64,000 nucleotides of DNA from Pseudomonas linyingensis (GCF_900109175.1 NZ_FNZE01000008.1:1-64000); one strand, 5' to 3'; shown: positions 34,151 through 44,111, counted from the stretch's first letter. A program made the numbers and translations. Notes: generated by a model not told the origin, from the sequence alone.

Positions 34151-34831
34151 ATGCGGTCATCCCTCGGGCGTCGGGCGTTGCTGGTCGCGCTGCTGCCGTC
34201 CCTGCTGCTGAGTGGCTGTGCTCAGTTGCCGCGCGCCTCGGTAGTCAGTGAGCAGGAGCAGGTGCGGATTCCCGAGCGACCGCCGGGGCAGGGGAATGGC
34301 TCGATTTACCAGGCGCGGCACGGTTTCCAGCCGTTGTTTGAGGATCGCCGTCCGCGCATGGTCGGCGACATTCTCACCATCGTCCTCAACGAGCAGGTCA
34401 GCGCCAGCAAGAATGCCGCCTCCAACGCCAGTCGCAACGGTTCGGCCAGCCTGACGCCGATCACTGTGCCGGACAAACTCAGCGAGCTGTCCGAATGGGC
34501 CACCGAGCTGGAGGGCGACAACCTCTTCAGCGGCAGTGGCGGCTCCAAGGCCAACAATTCCTTTGCCGGCACCATTACCGTTTCGGTGCTGGAGGTGATG
34601 GGCAACGGCAATCTTCGGGTGCGTGGCGAGAAGCAGATCGCCATCAACCAAGGCACCGAGTTCATCCGCTTTTCCGGGGTGGTCAATCCACGCACCATCA
34701 CCGGGCAGAACACCGTGCCTTCGACCCAGGTAGCCGATGCGCGCATCGAATACGTCGGCGACGGCTACATCAACGAGGCCCAGAACATGGGCTGGTTGCA
34801 ACGCATCTTCCTCAATGTCTCGCCGTTCTGA
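34151..34831 (+). CDS. flgH: FlgH, flagellar L-ring lipoprotein
   Basis: Read from ATG 34151, 7 or more bases after GAGGGGGG, giving 226 residues; ATG 34136 overlaps the flgG stop and would add five. The lipoprotein leader [17 protein letters not shown] has the lipobox. The body matches Flg[58 protein letters not shown] and the C-terminal YIGDG-like [18 protein letters not shown]. FlgH assembles the outer-membrane L ring, so this flagellum has a Gram-negative two-ring bushing. Confidence 0.96.
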   Translation: MRSSLGRRALLVALLPSLLLSGCAQLPRASVVSEQEQVRIPERPPGQGNGSIYQARHGFQPLFEDRRPRMVGDILTIVLNEQVSASKNAASNASRNGSASLTPITVPDKLSELSEWATELEGDNLFSGSGGSKANNSFAGTITVSVLEVMGNGNLRVRGEKQIAINQGTEFIRFSGVVNPRTITGQNTVPSTQVADARIEYVGDGYINEAQNMGWLQRIFLNVSPF

Positions 34832-34853
34832 TGGGCGAGAGCCGGAAATCGTC

Positions 34854-35984
34854 ATGAAACTGTCCATTCTGGATCTTCTACGCCCCTCCCTGGCGTTGCT
34901 CGGCCTACTGCTTGGCCTGAGCGGCGCCGGTGCTGCTCAGGCCGAGCGCCTGCGCGATCTGGCTGAATTTGCCGGCGTGCGCAGCAACGCCCTGGTCGGC
35001 TACGGCCTGGTGGTGGGCCTGGATGGCTCCGGCGACCAGACCATGCAGGCACCGTTCACCGGCCAGAGCCTGACCAACATGCTGTCGCAGTTGGGCATCA
35101 CCGTGCCGCCGGGCACCAACATGCAGCTGCGCAACATCGCCGCGGTGATGGTCACCGCGCAGCTGCCGGCTTTCGTCCGGCCGGGGCAGGCTCTGGATGT
35201 GGTGGTGTCCTCGGTCGGCAATGCCCGCAGCCTGCGCGGCGGCACCCTGCTGATGACCCCGCTCAAGGGCGCCGATGGCGAAACCTATGCGCTGGCCCAG
35301 GGCAACCTGCTGGTTGGCGGCGCCGGGGCCGAGGCCGGTGGCAGCAGCGTGCAGATCAACCAGCAGGCCGGCGGGCGGATCAGCCGCGGCGCCACGGTCG
35401 AGCGCGAGGTGCCGCTGCAGCTCGGCAACGAGCGCGGCGTGCTCGAGCTGCAGCTCAAGCAGCCGGACTTCGGCATGGCGCAGCGGATGGTCACGGCGAT
35501 CAACTACGCCTTCGGTCGCACCGTGGCCAGCGCCCAGGATGGCGGGCTGATCCTGCTGGATGCACCACGCGATCCCAATGGCCGGGTCAACTTCATGGCG
35601 CGTCTGGAGGGACTGGATATCAGCCCCGGCGAAGTGTCGCCCAAGGTGATCATCAACTCGCGCAGCGGCGCCGTGGTGCTCAATGGCACGGTGACGCTGC
35701 AGAACGCCGCGGTGGCGCATGGCAACCTGTCGGTGGTGATCGACAACCAGCCCAGGGTCAGCCAGCCGGCGCCGTTCAGTGAAGGTCAAACCGTGGTAGT
35801 CCCCGATGCGCAGATCACCGTCGAGCAGCAGGGCACAGGCCTGCGCATGGTGGCGCCGAGCACCAACCTGCTCGATGTGGTCAAGGCGCTGAATGCGCTG
35901 GGCGCCACGCCGCAGGACCTGATGTCGATTCTCGAAGCGCTCAAGGCTTCGGGTGCGTTGCGGGCGGAACTGGAGATCATCTGA
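34854..35984 (+). CDS. flgI: FlgI, flagellar P-ring protein
   Basis: The 376-residue periplasmic protein starts at ATG 34854 with a signal peptide ([18 protein letters not shown]). The family landmarks are clear: [20 protein letters not shown] and [18 protein letters not shown], then [11 protein letters not shown] and, near the end, LVDVVKALN-type [18 protein letters not shown]. FlgI polymerises around the rod at the peptidoglycan layer with the help of FlgA. The stop codon is shared with the flgJ start (TGATG), so the two are translationally coupled. Confidence 0.96.
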   Translation: MKLSILDLLRPSLALLGLLLGLSGAGAAQAERLRDLAEFAGVRSNALVGYGLVVGLDGSGDQTMQAPFTGQSLTNMLSQLGITVPPGTNMQLRNIAAVMVTAQLPAFVRPGQALDVVVSSVGNARSLRGGTLLMTPLKGADGETYALAQGNLLVGGAGAEAGGSSVQINQQAGGRISRGATVEREVPLQLGNERGVLELQLKQPDFGMAQRMVTAINYAFGRTVASAQDGGLILLDAPRDPNGRVNFMARLEGLDISPGEVSPKVIINSRSGAVVLNGTVTLQNAAVAHGNLSVVIDNQPRVSQPAPFSEGQTVVVPDAQITVEQQGTGLRMVAPSTNLLDVVKALNALGATPQDLMSILEALKASGALRAELEII

Positions 35985-37003
35985 TGAGTGTTGGCGATCT
36001 GGGCAGTCAGTTTGCCCTCGACCTGCAGGGTATCCAGCGTCTCAAGCAGACAGCCCGCCAGGATCCGGAAAACGGCCTGAGGGAGGCCAGCAAGCAGTTC
36101 GAGGCGCTGTTCTTGCAGATGATGCTCAAGAGCATGCGCGAGGCCAGCCCCCAGTCGGGCCTGCTCGACAGCGAGCAGAGCCGTTTCTACACCGAGCTGC
36201 TCGACCAGCAGCGTGCACAGCAACTGGCCGGCAATGGCCTGGGGCTCGCTGAGCAACTGGTCCAGCAGCTCAGGAGTCAGCCGGGGATGGCTGGCGAGCC
36301 GGCGACCGGAGCGGTGCGCGATGGCCTGATAGCCGGTATCCCGCGTGGCACGCCGCGCCCGCTGTACGGAGCATTGCAGCCGGATCCGGCGGCTGGCAGT
36401 ACCCCGCTGGCCCGAGCGGTCGTCAGCCGCGTCGAGCCGATGAGCCGCCCGGCTACGCTACCACGCGCCGAGAGCGTCTCCGTGGATGGTGTCGGTCGCA
36501 ACACCGGTAGCGGACGCGCGAGCCATGTCGAGTCCTTCGTCGACCGCCTGCAGGCACCGGCTCGCGCCGCCAGCCGCGCCAGCGGCGTACCGGCCGAGCT
36601 GATCCTCGCCCAGGCCGCACTGGAAACCGGCTGGGGGCGCCACGAGATCGCCACCGCCAGCGGCGCCAACAGCCACAACCTGTTCGGCATCAAGGCCGGG
36701 GCTGGCTGGCAGGGAGCGACCACCGAGGTGCGTACCACCGAGTATGTCGAAGGCCAGGCACAGAGCCGGGTCGAGCGATTCCGCGTCTACGAGTCCTTCG
36801 AGGCCGCCTTTACCGACTATGCACAGCTTATCGGCAACAATCCGCGCTATGCCGGCGTGGTCAGCGCCCCCGATGCCCAGCAGGCGGCACGCGCCCTGCA
36901 GCGTGGCGGTTACGCCACAGATCCGGCCTATGCCGACAAGCTGATCGCGGTAATGGCGACCCTCGCCCCGTACGATCCGGCGCGCCAGTTGGCGCAGCTC
37001 TGA
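35984..37003 (+). CDS. flgJ: FlgJ, rod-cap protein with muramidase domain
   Basis: A 339-residue bifunctional protein. The N-terminal rod-capping domain (about 1-100) includes ASKQFEALFLQMMLKSMREA. A low-complexity linker follows. The C-terminal glucosaminidase domain (about 180-335) contains LILAQAALETGWGRHEI, with the catalytic glutamate, and SHNLFGIKAGAGWQG. It cuts peptidoglycan so that the rod can pass. The dual-domain form is typical of gammaproteobacterial and betaproteobacterial flagella with FlgJ secreted through the rod; it is longer than E. coli FlgJ (313), mainly in the linker. Confidence 0.96.
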   Translation: MSVGDLGSQFALDLQGIQRLKQTARQDPENGLREASKQFEALFLQMMLKSMREASPQSGLLDSEQSRFYTELLDQQRAQQLAGNGLGLAEQLVQQLRSQPGMAGEPATGAVRDGLIAGIPRGTPRPLYGALQPDPAAGSTPLARAVVSRVEPMSRPATLPRAESVSVDGVGRNTGSGRASHVESFVDRLQAPARAASRASGVPAELILAQAALETGWGRHEIATASGANSHNLFGIKAGAGWQGATTEVRTTEYVEGQAQSRVERFRVYESFEAAFTDYAQLIGNNPRYAGVVSAPDAQQAARALQRGGYATDPAYADKLIAVMATLAPYDPARQLAQL

Positions 37004-37051
37004 CCCGGCGCTGCGGAGTCTGCAATGTGCGGCCCGTCACGCCAGCGGCTC

Positions 37052-37078
37052 TCAAGATCGTGGCGGCGCTGCCGATAA
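37052..37078 (+). promoter_or_regulatory. sigma-28-type promoter for flgKL
   Basis: TCAAGATC (37052-37059), 11-base spacer, GCCGATAA (37071-37078). The -10 matches the FliA consensus exactly. It lies 31 bases upstream of flgK in the 105-base gap after flgJ, so flgKL can be made late as well as by read-through. Confidence 0.88.
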
Positions 37079-37108
37079 CCTGAGCAAGGTTGAACAGGAA
37101 CGGCTTCA

Positions 37109-38737
37109 ATGAGCATCTTCTCCATCGGCGTCAGTGGCCTCAACAGTGCGCAGACCGTACTGGCGACCACCAGCAACAACATCAGCAACGTCTATACCCC
37201 CGGCTACAACCGCCAACTGGCCCAGGTCGGCGAGCGCTTCGCCGGCACCGGCGTCGAGGTGGTGAACATCGAGCGCCAGTTCAACCAGTTCATCGCCAAT
37301 CAGCTCAACCGCAGCAACGGTGTCGCCGGCGCCTTGGACAGCTACTACGCCCAGGTCAGCCAGATCGACACCCTGCTGGCCGACCGAGAGGCTGGTCTAG
37401 CGCCGCTGATGAGCAACTTCTTCTCCGCCCTGGAGGATGTGGTGGCCTCGCCTGCCGACCCGGCCGCTCGCCAGGGAGTGCTGGGCGCCGCGCAGACGCT
37501 GACCGGCCAGTTCCGCGCTTTCGAGGGTTACCTGAGCGACATGCAGACCAGCATCAGCGGTCAGCTCAAGGATCAGGTCAGCCAGATCAACAACACCGCC
37601 GGCCAGGTCGCCAACCTCAACCGCGAGATCGCCATGGCCAAGGCCAAGACCGGCGAGGCGCCCAACGGCCTGCTCAACATGCGCGACCAGTTGGTAGCCG
37701 AGCTGAGCCAGCGCATCGACGCGCGGCTGACGGTCCAGGACGGCGGCAGCTACAACCTGACCCTGAGCAACGGCCTGAGTCTGGTCAGCGGCACCAGCAG
37801 CTTCAAGCTCGAGGCGATGCGCGCCTCCGAGGATCCCAGCCGCTTCGTGGTCGGCTACCGCGATCCGGGCGGCAACCTGGTGGAGTTCCCCGACAGCACC
37901 TTCAAGGACGGCGAACTGGGCGGGCTAATGACCTTCCGCCGCGAGACCCTCGACCGCACCCAGGGCCAGCTCGGCCAGCTGGCGGTGTCGCTGGCGGTGG
38001 CCTTCAATCAGCAGCATGCCGAGGGCGTCGACCTCTACGGCGAGGCCGGCGGCGACTTCTTCACCATCGGCCAGCCGGTCAGCTTCAGCAACACCCAGAA
38101 CCGCGGCGATGCAGTGCTGAGCGCCAGCTACGATCCGGCCGCGCTGGGCAGCCTGACCGCCAGCGACTACGACGTCAGCTGGAGCGAGACCGACGGCTAC
38201 AGCGTGGTGCGCCGCGATATCGGCACCACGGTGGAGGCCAACCACGACAGCGCCAACGGCACCCTGAGCTTCGGCGGCATGACCGTGCAGCTCAGCGGCA
38301 CCCCCGCCGAGGGCGACCGCTTCCTGATCCAGCCGACCCGCTCCGCAGCAGCGCGTCTGGCCAACAACCTGACCGACCCGGCGCGCATCGCCGCCGGCCA
38401 GCCGGAAGGCGGCAGCGGCGCTGGCGACAACCGCAACGCTCTCGAGCTGCAGGCGCTGCAGGGCCGCAGCCTGGTCGGCGGCCAGGCCACCCTCAACCAG
38501 GGCTACGCGGCCATCGTCAGCGACATCGGCAACCGCACCAACATCGCTGCCGCCAACCTCGGCGCCCAGCAGGGTCTCAGCGAGCAGCTCGGTGCGCTGC
38601 AGCAGGCCGACTCGGGGGTCAACCTCGACGAGGAAGCCGCCAACCTGATCCGCTTCCAGCAGTACTACCAGGCCAACGCCAAGGTCATCGAGATCGGCGC
38701 GACGGTCCTCGATACCCTGCTCGGCATTCGTGCCTGA
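37109..38737 (+). CDS. flgK: FlgK, hook-filament junction protein 1
   Basis: A 542-residue hook-associated protein with MSIFSIGVSGLNSAQTVLA and TTSNNISNVYTPGYNRQL at the N-terminus. A long variable middle covers D2/D3. The C-terminal D0/D1 helices contain SGVNLDEEAANLIRFQQYYQ followed by ANAKVIEIGATVLDTLL. Length matches the enteric protein (547). It joins hook and filament after FlgD leaves, and is escorted by FlgN. It is preceded by a sigma-28-type promoter and coupled to flgL 19 bases downstream. Confidence 0.96.
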   Translation: MSIFSIGVSGLNSAQTVLATTSNNISNVYTPGYNRQLAQVGERFAGTGVEVVNIERQFNQFIANQLNRSNGVAGALDSYYAQVSQIDTLLADREAGLAPLMSNFFSALEDVVASPADPAARQGVLGAAQTLTGQFRAFEGYLSDMQTSISGQLKDQVSQINNTAGQVANLNREIAMAKAKTGEAPNGLLNMRDQLVAELSQRIDARLTVQDGGSYNLTLSNGLSLVSGTSSFKLEAMRASEDPSRFVVGYRDPGGNLVEFPDSTFKDGELGGLMTFRRETLDRTQGQLGQLAVSLAVAFNQQHAEGVDLYGEAGGDFFTIGQPVSFSNTQNRGDAVLSASYDPAALGSLTASDYDVSWSETDGYSVVRRDIGTTVEANHDSANGTLSFGGMTVQLSGTPAEGDRFLIQPTRSAAARLANNLTDPARIAAGQPEGGSGAGDNRNALELQALQGRSLVGGQATLNQGYAAIVSDIGNRTNIAAANLGAQQGLSEQLGALQQADSGVNLDEEAANLIRFQQYYQANAKVIEIGATVLDTLLGIRA

Positions 38738-38756
38738 TCGACCGGAGTAACGCAGC

Positions 38757-39677
38757 ATGCGCATCAGCACCCTCACCATGTACGAGCAGAGCCTCAACTC
38801 GCTGAACCGCCAGCAGGGCGACTTCCTCAAGACCGGCCTGCAGATTTCCAGTGGCCGCCGCGTGGTCAACCCCTCCGACGACCCGCAGGCCGCCTCGCTG
38901 GCGGTGGGCGTCGCCCAGGCCAAGGCGGTCGACCAGCAGTTCGCCAATGCCCGGGTCAGTGCGCGCAACAGCCTGTCCCAGGAGGAGAGCGTGCTGAGCA
39001 GCAGCGCCGACTTCATCGTCCGCGCTCGCACCCTGCTGGTGCAGGCCGGCAACGGCACCCTCGCCGATGCCGACCGCAACGCCATCGCCCAGGAACTCAA
39101 CGGCATCTACCAGGGCCTGCTCGGCCAGGCCAACTCCCAGGACGGCAGTGGCCGCTACCTGTTCGGCGGGCACCAGGACGGCACCCCGCCCTTCGTGCAG
39201 GACGCCGACGGCCGGGTCGGCTACGTCGGTGACGACGGCGTCAAGGCCCAGCAAGTCGACTCGGCGCGGCTGATGCCCAGCGTCGACAACGGCCGGGCCA
39301 TCTTCGCCAGTGCTGAGGATGCAGACCTGTTCGGCGCGCTCAAGGACACCATCGACGTGCTCAACACGCCGGTGGCGGACGAGGCCGGTCGCGAGAATCT
39401 GCGCACGGTGCTGGCTTCCTCCGGCAAGGCGCTGGACAAGGGCTTCGACAACGTCCTCGCCGTGCGCGCCTCGGTGGGCGCGCGGCTCAACGAGCTGGAC
39501 GTGCTCGACGTGGTCGGCAGCAACCGCATGCTCAACTACGAGCAGGTGCTCTCCGACCGCCTGGATCTCGACTACAACAAGGCGATCTCCGAGTACACCC
39601 TGCGCCAGGTCGGCCTGCAGGCGGCGCAGAAGACCTTCGTCGAGGTGCAGAAGCTGTCGCTGTTCGACCGACTGTAA
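38757..39677 (+). CDS. flgL: FlgL, hook-filament junction protein 3
   Basis: The 306-residue protein belongs to the flagellin-like family. The N-terminus has MRISTLTMYEQSLNSLNRQQ and the motif ISSGRRVVNPSDDPQAAS. The middle has QDGSGRYLFGGHQDGTPPF, typical of FlgL, and the C-terminal helix is KAISEYTLRQVGLQAAQKT. It forms the second junction zone below the filament. Its stop codon directly abuts the stop codon of the convergent fliR gene with no base between them, leaving no room for a conventional terminator. Confidence 0.95.
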   Translation: MRISTLTMYEQSLNSLNRQQGDFLKTGLQISSGRRVVNPSDDPQAASLAVGVAQAKAVDQQFANARVSARNSLSQEESVLSSSADFIVRARTLLVQAGNGTLADADRNAIAQELNGIYQGLLGQANSQDGSGRYLFGGHQDGTPPFVQDADGRVGYVGDDGVKAQQVDSARLMPSVDNGRAIFASAEDADLFGALKDTIDVLNTPVADEAGRENLRTVLASSGKALDKGFDNVLAVRASVGARLNELDVLDVVGSNRMLNYEQVLSDRLDLDYNKAISEYTLRQVGLQAAQKTFVEVQKLSLFDRL

Positions 39678-40466
39678 TCAGGACGCCAGCGCCAGGCTGT
39701 CGACGAACTGGCGCAGGAACTGCAGCCCTCCGCCGAACAGACCTTCGAGGAAGCGGCCGAGGTCGTTCATCAGCACCATCATCAGCACCATGCCGACGAG
39801 CAGGGTCAGCGGGAAGCCGACCGCGAACACCGTCAGCTGTGGCGAGGCGCGGTTGAGGATGCCCATCGCCAGGTTGATGGTCAGCAGCGCCGCCACCAGC
39901 GGCAGCGCCAGCAGCAGCCCCGAGGCGAGGATGCTGCCGGCGTAGCGCACCAGTGTGATGCCGGCCGCCGGATCCAACGCCTGGCCGATGGGCAGACTGG
40001 TGAAGCTGGCGGCGAGGATCTCCAGCACGATCAGGTGGCCGTCGAGGGCGAGGAAGATCAGCAGGCTGATCATGTATAGCAGCCGCGACAGGATCATGGT
40101 GTTGGTGCCGGTGTCCGGGGCGAAGAAGGTGGCGAAGCCCAGGCCCATCTGCAGGCCGATGATCTCGCCGGCGGCCTGCACCACGGCGAGGATTACCCGC
40201 ATGGTCAGCCCCATGGCCACGCCGATCACCATCTGTTCGATGACGATGCCCAGGCTGGTCCAGGACACCAGCGGTACCGTCGGCAGTGGCGGCAGGGTCG
40301 GTCCCAGCACCACCGCCAGCAGTACGGCGAGGCCGATCTTGGCCTGGGTCGGCACGCTGTCGTGGCCCCACAGCGGCGAGGCGGCGAGAAAGGCGGTGAG
40401 GCGCACGAACGGCCAGAAGAAGGCAGTCAGCCACTGCTGCAGCTGGGCGAAGTCGACCTCGACCAT
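39678..40466 (-). CDS. fliR: FliR, flagellar type III export gate protein
   Basis: A 262-residue membrane protein with at least five hydrophobic segments (FVRLTAFLAASPLWG near the N-terminus, MVIGVAMGLTMRVILAVVQAAGEIIGLQMGLGFATFFAP, ISLLIFLALDGHLIVLEILAASF, LLALPLVAALLTINLAMGIL, AVGFPLTLLVGMVLMMVLM; each listed part is a separate span or span pair). FliR forms the FliPQR core of the export gate in the MS ring. It is the last gene of the long minus-strand fliF-to-fliR operon, one base from fliQ. Confidence 0.95.
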   Translation of the reverse strand: MVEVDFAQLQQWLTAFFWPFVRLTAFLAASPLWGHDSVPTQAKIGLAVLLAVVLGPTLPPLPTVPLVSWTSLGIVIEQMVIGVAMGLTMRVILAVVQAAGEIIGLQMGLGFATFFAPDTGTNTMILSRLLYMISLLIFLALDGHLIVLEILAASFTSLPIGQALDPAAGITLVRYAGSILASGLLLALPLVAALLTINLAMGILNRASPQLTVFAVGFPLTLLVGMVLMMVLMNDLGRFLEGLFGGGLQFLRQFVDSLALAS

Positions 40467-40467
40467 G

Positions 40468-40737
40468 CTAGCCGATCATCAGCGGGATATTGCTGAACAG
40501 CTCACGGGTGAAATCGACGATCAGCTTGATCATCCATGGTCCGGCCAGCACCAGTACGGTGAACACCGCGAGGATCTTTGGAATGAACGACAGGGTCATT
40601 TCGTTGATCTGCGTGGCGGCCTGGAACAGGCTGATCAGCAGGCCCACCAGCAGAGCGGTGAGCAGCAGCGGGCCGGCCATGAACAGGGTGATGCGCATGC
40701 CCTGGTAGGCGAGGTCCATGACCGATTCGGGTGTCAT
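40468..40737 (-). CDS. fliQ: FliQ, flagellar type III export gate protein
   Basis: The 89-residue protein has two transmembrane helices (LFMAGPLLLTALLVGLLISL and ILAVFTVLVLAGPWMIKLIV) joined by the conserved FQAATQINEMTLSFIPK. Length equals the E. coli protein (89). It forms part of the helical FliPQR gate. Spacing: 22 bases after fliP, one base before fliR. Confidence 0.97.
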   Translation of the reverse strand: MTPESVMDLAYQGMRITLFMAGPLLLTALLVGLLISLFQAATQINEMTLSFIPKILAVFTVLVLAGPWMIKLIVDFTRELFSNIPLMIG

Positions 40738-40759
40738 TGCACGTCTCCGTGGAGCGGGA

Positions 40760-41539
40760 TCAGGTGTAGAAGCTCTGCGCCAGCGAGCCGATCAGCAGTT
40801 GCCAGCCATCCACCAGCACGAACAGCATCAGCTTGAACGGCAGCGAGATGGTTGCCGGCGGCACCATCATCATGCCCAGCGCCATCAGTACGCTGGCCAC
40901 CACCAGGTCGATGATCAGGAACGGAATGAACAGGGTGAAGCCGATCTGGAACGCGGTCTTCAGCTCGCTGGTGACGAACGCCGGCAGCAGCACGCGCATC
41001 GGCACCTGCTCCGGCCCCTCGATGTCGCCGATCTGGGCCAGGCGGGCGAACAGCGCCAGATCGCTCTCGCGGGTCTGGCCGAGCATGAACTCGCGAAACG
41101 GCTGGCTGCCGGTCTCGATGAACTGCTCGAAGTTGATCTCGTCACGAGCGAACGGCTGCCAGGCTTGTTCATGCACCTTGGTCAGCACCGGCGACATGAC
41201 GAAGAAGGTGAGGAACAGCGCCAGGCCGATCAGCACCTGGTTGGGTGGTGTCGAGGGGGTGCCGAGTGCGGTGCGCAGCAGGCCAAGGACGATGATGATG
41301 CGGGTGAAGCCGGTCATCATCAGCAACATGGCCGGCAGGAAGGCCATCGAGCTGAGCAGCAGCAGGGTCTGCAGGCTCAGTGACCACTGCTGGCTGCCGT
41401 CGGCCAGCGGTTTGCTGACGATACCGGGCAGGCCGGTCTCGGCCAGGGCGATGCCCGGCAGGGCGGCGGCGAGCAGCAGTGGCAGCAGCCAGCGCAGGGC
41501 GCGCCGCGGGCTGGCAGTGGTGTGGGGCATTGGCTTCAT
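40760..41539 (-). CDS. fliP: FliP, flagellar type III export gate protein
   Basis: A 259-residue protein starting at ATG 41539, whose ATGA overlaps the fliO stop; an ATG at 41530 is an alternative. It has the cleavable leader known for FliP ([16 protein letters not shown]). The first membrane block is [20 protein letters not shown], followed by the family signature [16 protein letters not shown] and [19 protein letters not shown] periplasmic segment of about 100 residues lies before the last two helices ([19 protein letters not shown]). It forms the pentameric ring of the export gate. Confidence 0.96.
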   Translation of the reverse strand: MKPMPHTTASPRRALRWLLPLLLAAALPGIALAETGLPGIVSKPLADGSQQWSLSLQTLLLLSSMAFLPAMLLMMTGFTRIIIVLGLLRTALGTPSTPPNQVLIGLALFLTFFVMSPVLTKVHEQAWQPFARDEINFEQFIETGSQPFREFMLGQTRESDLALFARLAQIGDIEGPEQVPMRVLLPAFVTSELKTAFQIGFTLFIPFLIIDLVVASVLMALGMMMVPPATISLPFKLMLFVLVDGWQLLIGSLAQSFYT

Positions 41540-41970
41540 GCCTCGTTGGGCTGGCTGGCGGTTGCCGGATTGCGGCGCAGGTTGTGCCTGAACGCCATGG
41601 CCAGGCGCTCGGCGAAGGTGCCGTCCGGCAGTGCGCTTGCTGCCGGCGCGGCGCTGGCGGGTGCCGGCAGTTCGTGCAGCTTGCTGATCTGTCCGGGGGC
41701 GACGCCGAGCACCAGCCAGGTGCCGGCCACCTCGACGATCACCACCCGCTCGCGCTGGCCCACTGCGGTGCTGCCGAGCACCTTCAGCGGCTGGCCGGCG
41801 AGGTTCTGTCCCGCGTTCAGGCGGCGCAGCAGCCAACTGCACAGCAGGATCAGGCCGATCACCAGCAGCAGGGCGAGGCCGGTCTTGCCCAGCGCGGCCA
41901 GGCCGAGCAGGGCTTCGCCCTCGGCGGCGCTGCTGGCGGCGATCTGTGGGGTGGCGGCCAGGCTGCTCAT
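41536..41970 (-). CDS. fliO: FliO, export-gate assembly protein
   Basis: A 144-residue bitopic protein with one membrane helix (about 28-48, [19 protein letters not shown]). The conserved cytoplasmic FliO domain follows, with [20 protein letters not shown] and a less conserved tail. FliO helps FliP assemble. Both ends overlap neighbours by four bases (fliN stop/fliO start, fliO stop/fliP start), so translation of fliN-O-P is tightly coupled. Confidence 0.94.
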   Translation of the reverse strand: MSSLAATPQIAASSAAEGEALLGLAALGKTGLALLLVIGLILLCSWLLRRLNAGQNLAGQPLKVLGSTAVGQRERVVIVEVAGTWLVLGVAPGQISKLHELPAPASAAPAASALPDGTFAERLAMAFRHNLRRNPATASQPNEA

Positions 41971-42443
41971 CGGTTGAGCTTCTGCACGCGTTCGGAGGGG
42001 GTGATGATTTCGGTGATGCGGATGCCGTACTTGTCGTCGACCACCACCACCTCGCCCTGGGCGATCAGGTAGCCGTTGATCAGGATGTCCATCGGCTCGC
42101 CGGCCAGGCCTTCCAGTTCGATCACCGAACCCTGGGCCAGCTCCAGCAACTGCTTGATGGTGATGCGCGTGCGGCCCAGCTCCACGGTGAGCTTCACCGG
42201 GATGTCCATGATCATTTCCAGGTCGCGCATGCTGCCGCCGCCGGCGCTCTTGTCCAGCGGCTTGAACACGCTTTCCCCGGCGCTCTTCACATTGGGCGCG
42301 GCAGGTGCGGCGGAAGCCTGTTCGGCGAAAGCGGCAGCCCAGGGGTCGTCCTCGACGGCCGGCGCGCTCTCCGCCTGTTCGGCCATGGCGCTGGCCCAGT
42401 CGGCATCGAGGCCGGATTGCTCGGGAGAATTGGGATCAGTCAT
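41967..42443 (-). CDS. fliN: FliN, flagellar C-ring switch protein
   Basis: The 158-residue protein has an acidic, low-complexity N-terminus (about 1-65) and a C-terminal SpoA/SPOA domain: [20 protein letters not shown], then [20 protein letters not shown], and [21 protein letters not shown]. FliN lines the bottom of the C ring and binds FliH to receive export cargo. It overlaps fliM by eight bases. Size matches enteric and pseudomonad FliN (137-157). Confidence 0.96.
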   Translation of the reverse strand: MTDPNSPEQSGLDADWASAMAEQAESAPAVEDDPWAAAFAEQASAAPAAPNVKSAGESVFKPLDKSAGGGSMRDLEMIMDIPVKLTVELGRTRITIKQLLELAQGSVIELEGLAGEPMDILINGYLIAQGEVVVVDDKYGIRITEIITPSERVQKLNR

Positions 42444-43488
42444 TGTTGGAGTCCTTGGCGTCGGGCAGGGCGCCCTTGGCGAACAGATCGGCGGAAACCT
42501 TGGCGGACGGCGGCGTGTGGTCGATCAGGCGGGTGACCCGCAGGGCGCGCAGGCCGCTCTGGCTGCCGTACTCGCAGTGCATCACCGGCACACCGTCGAC
42601 CCTTGCGGTGACGATGTCGGGCAGCTCGATGGGCAACACGTCGCCGACCTTGAGCGCCATGATCCGCGCGATGCTGGCGGGGATGTCGACGAAGTCGGCA
42701 ATCAGCTCCACCTGCGACTGGCGGATCTCGCCGGCCATGCGCTGGCCCCACAGGCGATCCTCGGCAGGGTTGCTGTCGGTCAGCGGGCCGTTGAGCAGTT
42801 CGCGCAGTGGCTCGATCATCGAATAGGGAATGCAGATGTTGAAATCGCTGGCCAGGTTGCCGACTTCCAGGTGGAAGGTGGTGTTGACCACGATCTCGTT
42901 GGGCGAGCTGGTGATGTTGGCGAACTTGACCTGCATTTCCGAGCGCAGGAAGTCGATCTCCAGCGGGTAGACCGCGCGCCAGGAGTCGGTGTAGGCATCC
43001 AGCGCCAGGCTGAGCAGGCGGCGAATGATGCGCTGCTCGGTGTTGGTGAACTCGCGGCCTTCGTTCTTGGTGACGAAGCGCCCGTCGCCGCCGAACAGGT
43101 TGTCGACCACCATGAACACCAGGCTAGGCGGGAACACCACCAGTGCGGTGCCGCGCAGCGGCTTCATGGCGATCAGGTTGAGGTTGGTCGGCACCGGCAC
43201 GTTGCGGGCGAACTCGCTGTAGCTCTGGTAGCGCACGCTGTCCACGGTGATGTCGGCGCTGCGCCGGATCAGGTTGAACAGGCTGGTGCGGAAGCGTCGG
43301 GCAAAGCGTTCGTTGATGATTTCCAGGGCAGGCAGGCGGCCGCGGATGACCCGATGCTGGGTGGCCGGATCGTAGGGGCGCACGCGCGGTCCGCCGGGCG
43401 TCTCGCCGGGCTGGGCCTCTTCCTCGCCGTTGACACCCTTGAGCAGGGCGTCGATTTCTTCCTGCGAAAGCAGGTCGCTCTGGGCCAT
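42436..43488 (-). CDS. fliM: FliM, flagellar C-ring switch protein
   Basis: A 350-residue protein. The N-terminus MAQSDLLSQEEIDALLKGV is the CheY-phosphate-binding segment. The middle CheC-like domain includes RFRTSLFNLIRRSADITV and the family LFGGDGRF. The C-terminal SpoA domain binds FliN (VLPIELPDIVTARVDGVPVM). FliM switches rotation direction when CheY-P binds, so this motor is built for chemotactic control. CheY itself is not in the window. Confidence 0.97.
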   Translation of the reverse strand: MAQSDLLSQEEIDALLKGVNGEEEAQPGETPGGPRVRPYDPATQHRVIRGRLPALEIINERFARRFRTSLFNLIRRSADITVDSVRYQSYSEFARNVPVPTNLNLIAMKPLRGTALVVFPPSLVFMVVDNLFGGDGRFVTKNEGREFTNTEQRIIRRLLSLALDAYTDSWRAVYPLEIDFLRSEMQVKFANITSSPNEIVVNTTFHLEVGNLASDFNICIPYSMIEPLRELLNGPLTDSNPAEDRLWGQRMAGEIRQSQVELIADFVDIPASIARIMALKVGDVLPIELPDIVTARVDGVPVMHCEYGSQSGLRALRVTRLIDHTPPSAKVSADLFAKGALPDAKDSNND

Positions 43489-43492
43489 GGGG

Positions 43493-43990
43493 CTACTGCA
43501 CGATGAAATCGGAGAACAGCACGCCGTCGATCGCCAGCGGTGCCTGCGGTGTGGTCAGCGGCGCATTGAATAGGCCGAGGATCTGCGCGGTCAGCGCATC
43601 CTTGCCGGCTGGGGTAACCAGCTCCTCGGCCTTCTGGCTGGCCATCAGCATCAGCAGGCGGCTGCGCACCTCGGGCATGTGCTCCTTGAGCAGGGCTTCG
43701 GTGGCGGCGTTGCCGACCTTCAGCGACAGGCCGATGTACAGCAGGCGCTGCTCGCCGGGGCCGCCCTGCAGGTTGACGGTGAACGGGCTGATTGGCACGA
43801 ACAGCGGGGTTGGCGACTTCACCGGTGCGGCGGCAGTTTCGGCTTCGGCCGAGCTGCCCAGCAGGTTGTCCAGCTTGCCGCTGCCGAGCAGGAAGTACGC
43901 ACCGACTGCGCTGCCGGCCGAGCACAGCAAGATCAGCAGGACAATCACCAGCCAGGGGGTGCGCTTGCCGGTGGATTCGGGATTGGCCAT
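43493..43990 (-). CDS. fliL: FliL, flagellar stator-associated membrane protein
   Basis: A 165-residue protein starting at ATG 43990, with one N-terminal membrane helix (WLVIVLLILLCSAGSAVGAYFLL) and a periplasmic SPFH-like FliL domain containing FVPISPFTVNLQG, YIGLSLKV and the end ALAIDGVLFSDFIVQ. FliL rings surround the stator and raise torque. It leads fliM by four bases. The 121-base gap upstream, after fliK, is the largest within the minus-strand fli operon and may hold an internal promoter, though none was recognised. Confidence 0.94.
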   Translation of the reverse strand: MANPESTGKRTPWLVIVLLILLCSAGSAVGAYFLLGSGKLDNLLGSSAEAETAAAPVKSPTPLFVPISPFTVNLQGGPGEQRLLYIGLSLKVGNAATEALLKEHMPEVRSRLLMLMASQKAEELVTPAGKDALTAQILGLFNAPLTTPQAPLAIDGVLFSDFIVQ

Positions 43991-44111
43991 GGTTTCGTCG
44001 TGCTCGAGGGTCGGGTAACAGGATGGCAAGTATGGCGACAGCGGTCATGGCCCGATGGCTCGAAAAAGCCAGCCTATCGAGCCTATCTTCACGCTTTGCC
44101 GCCGGCCGGAC

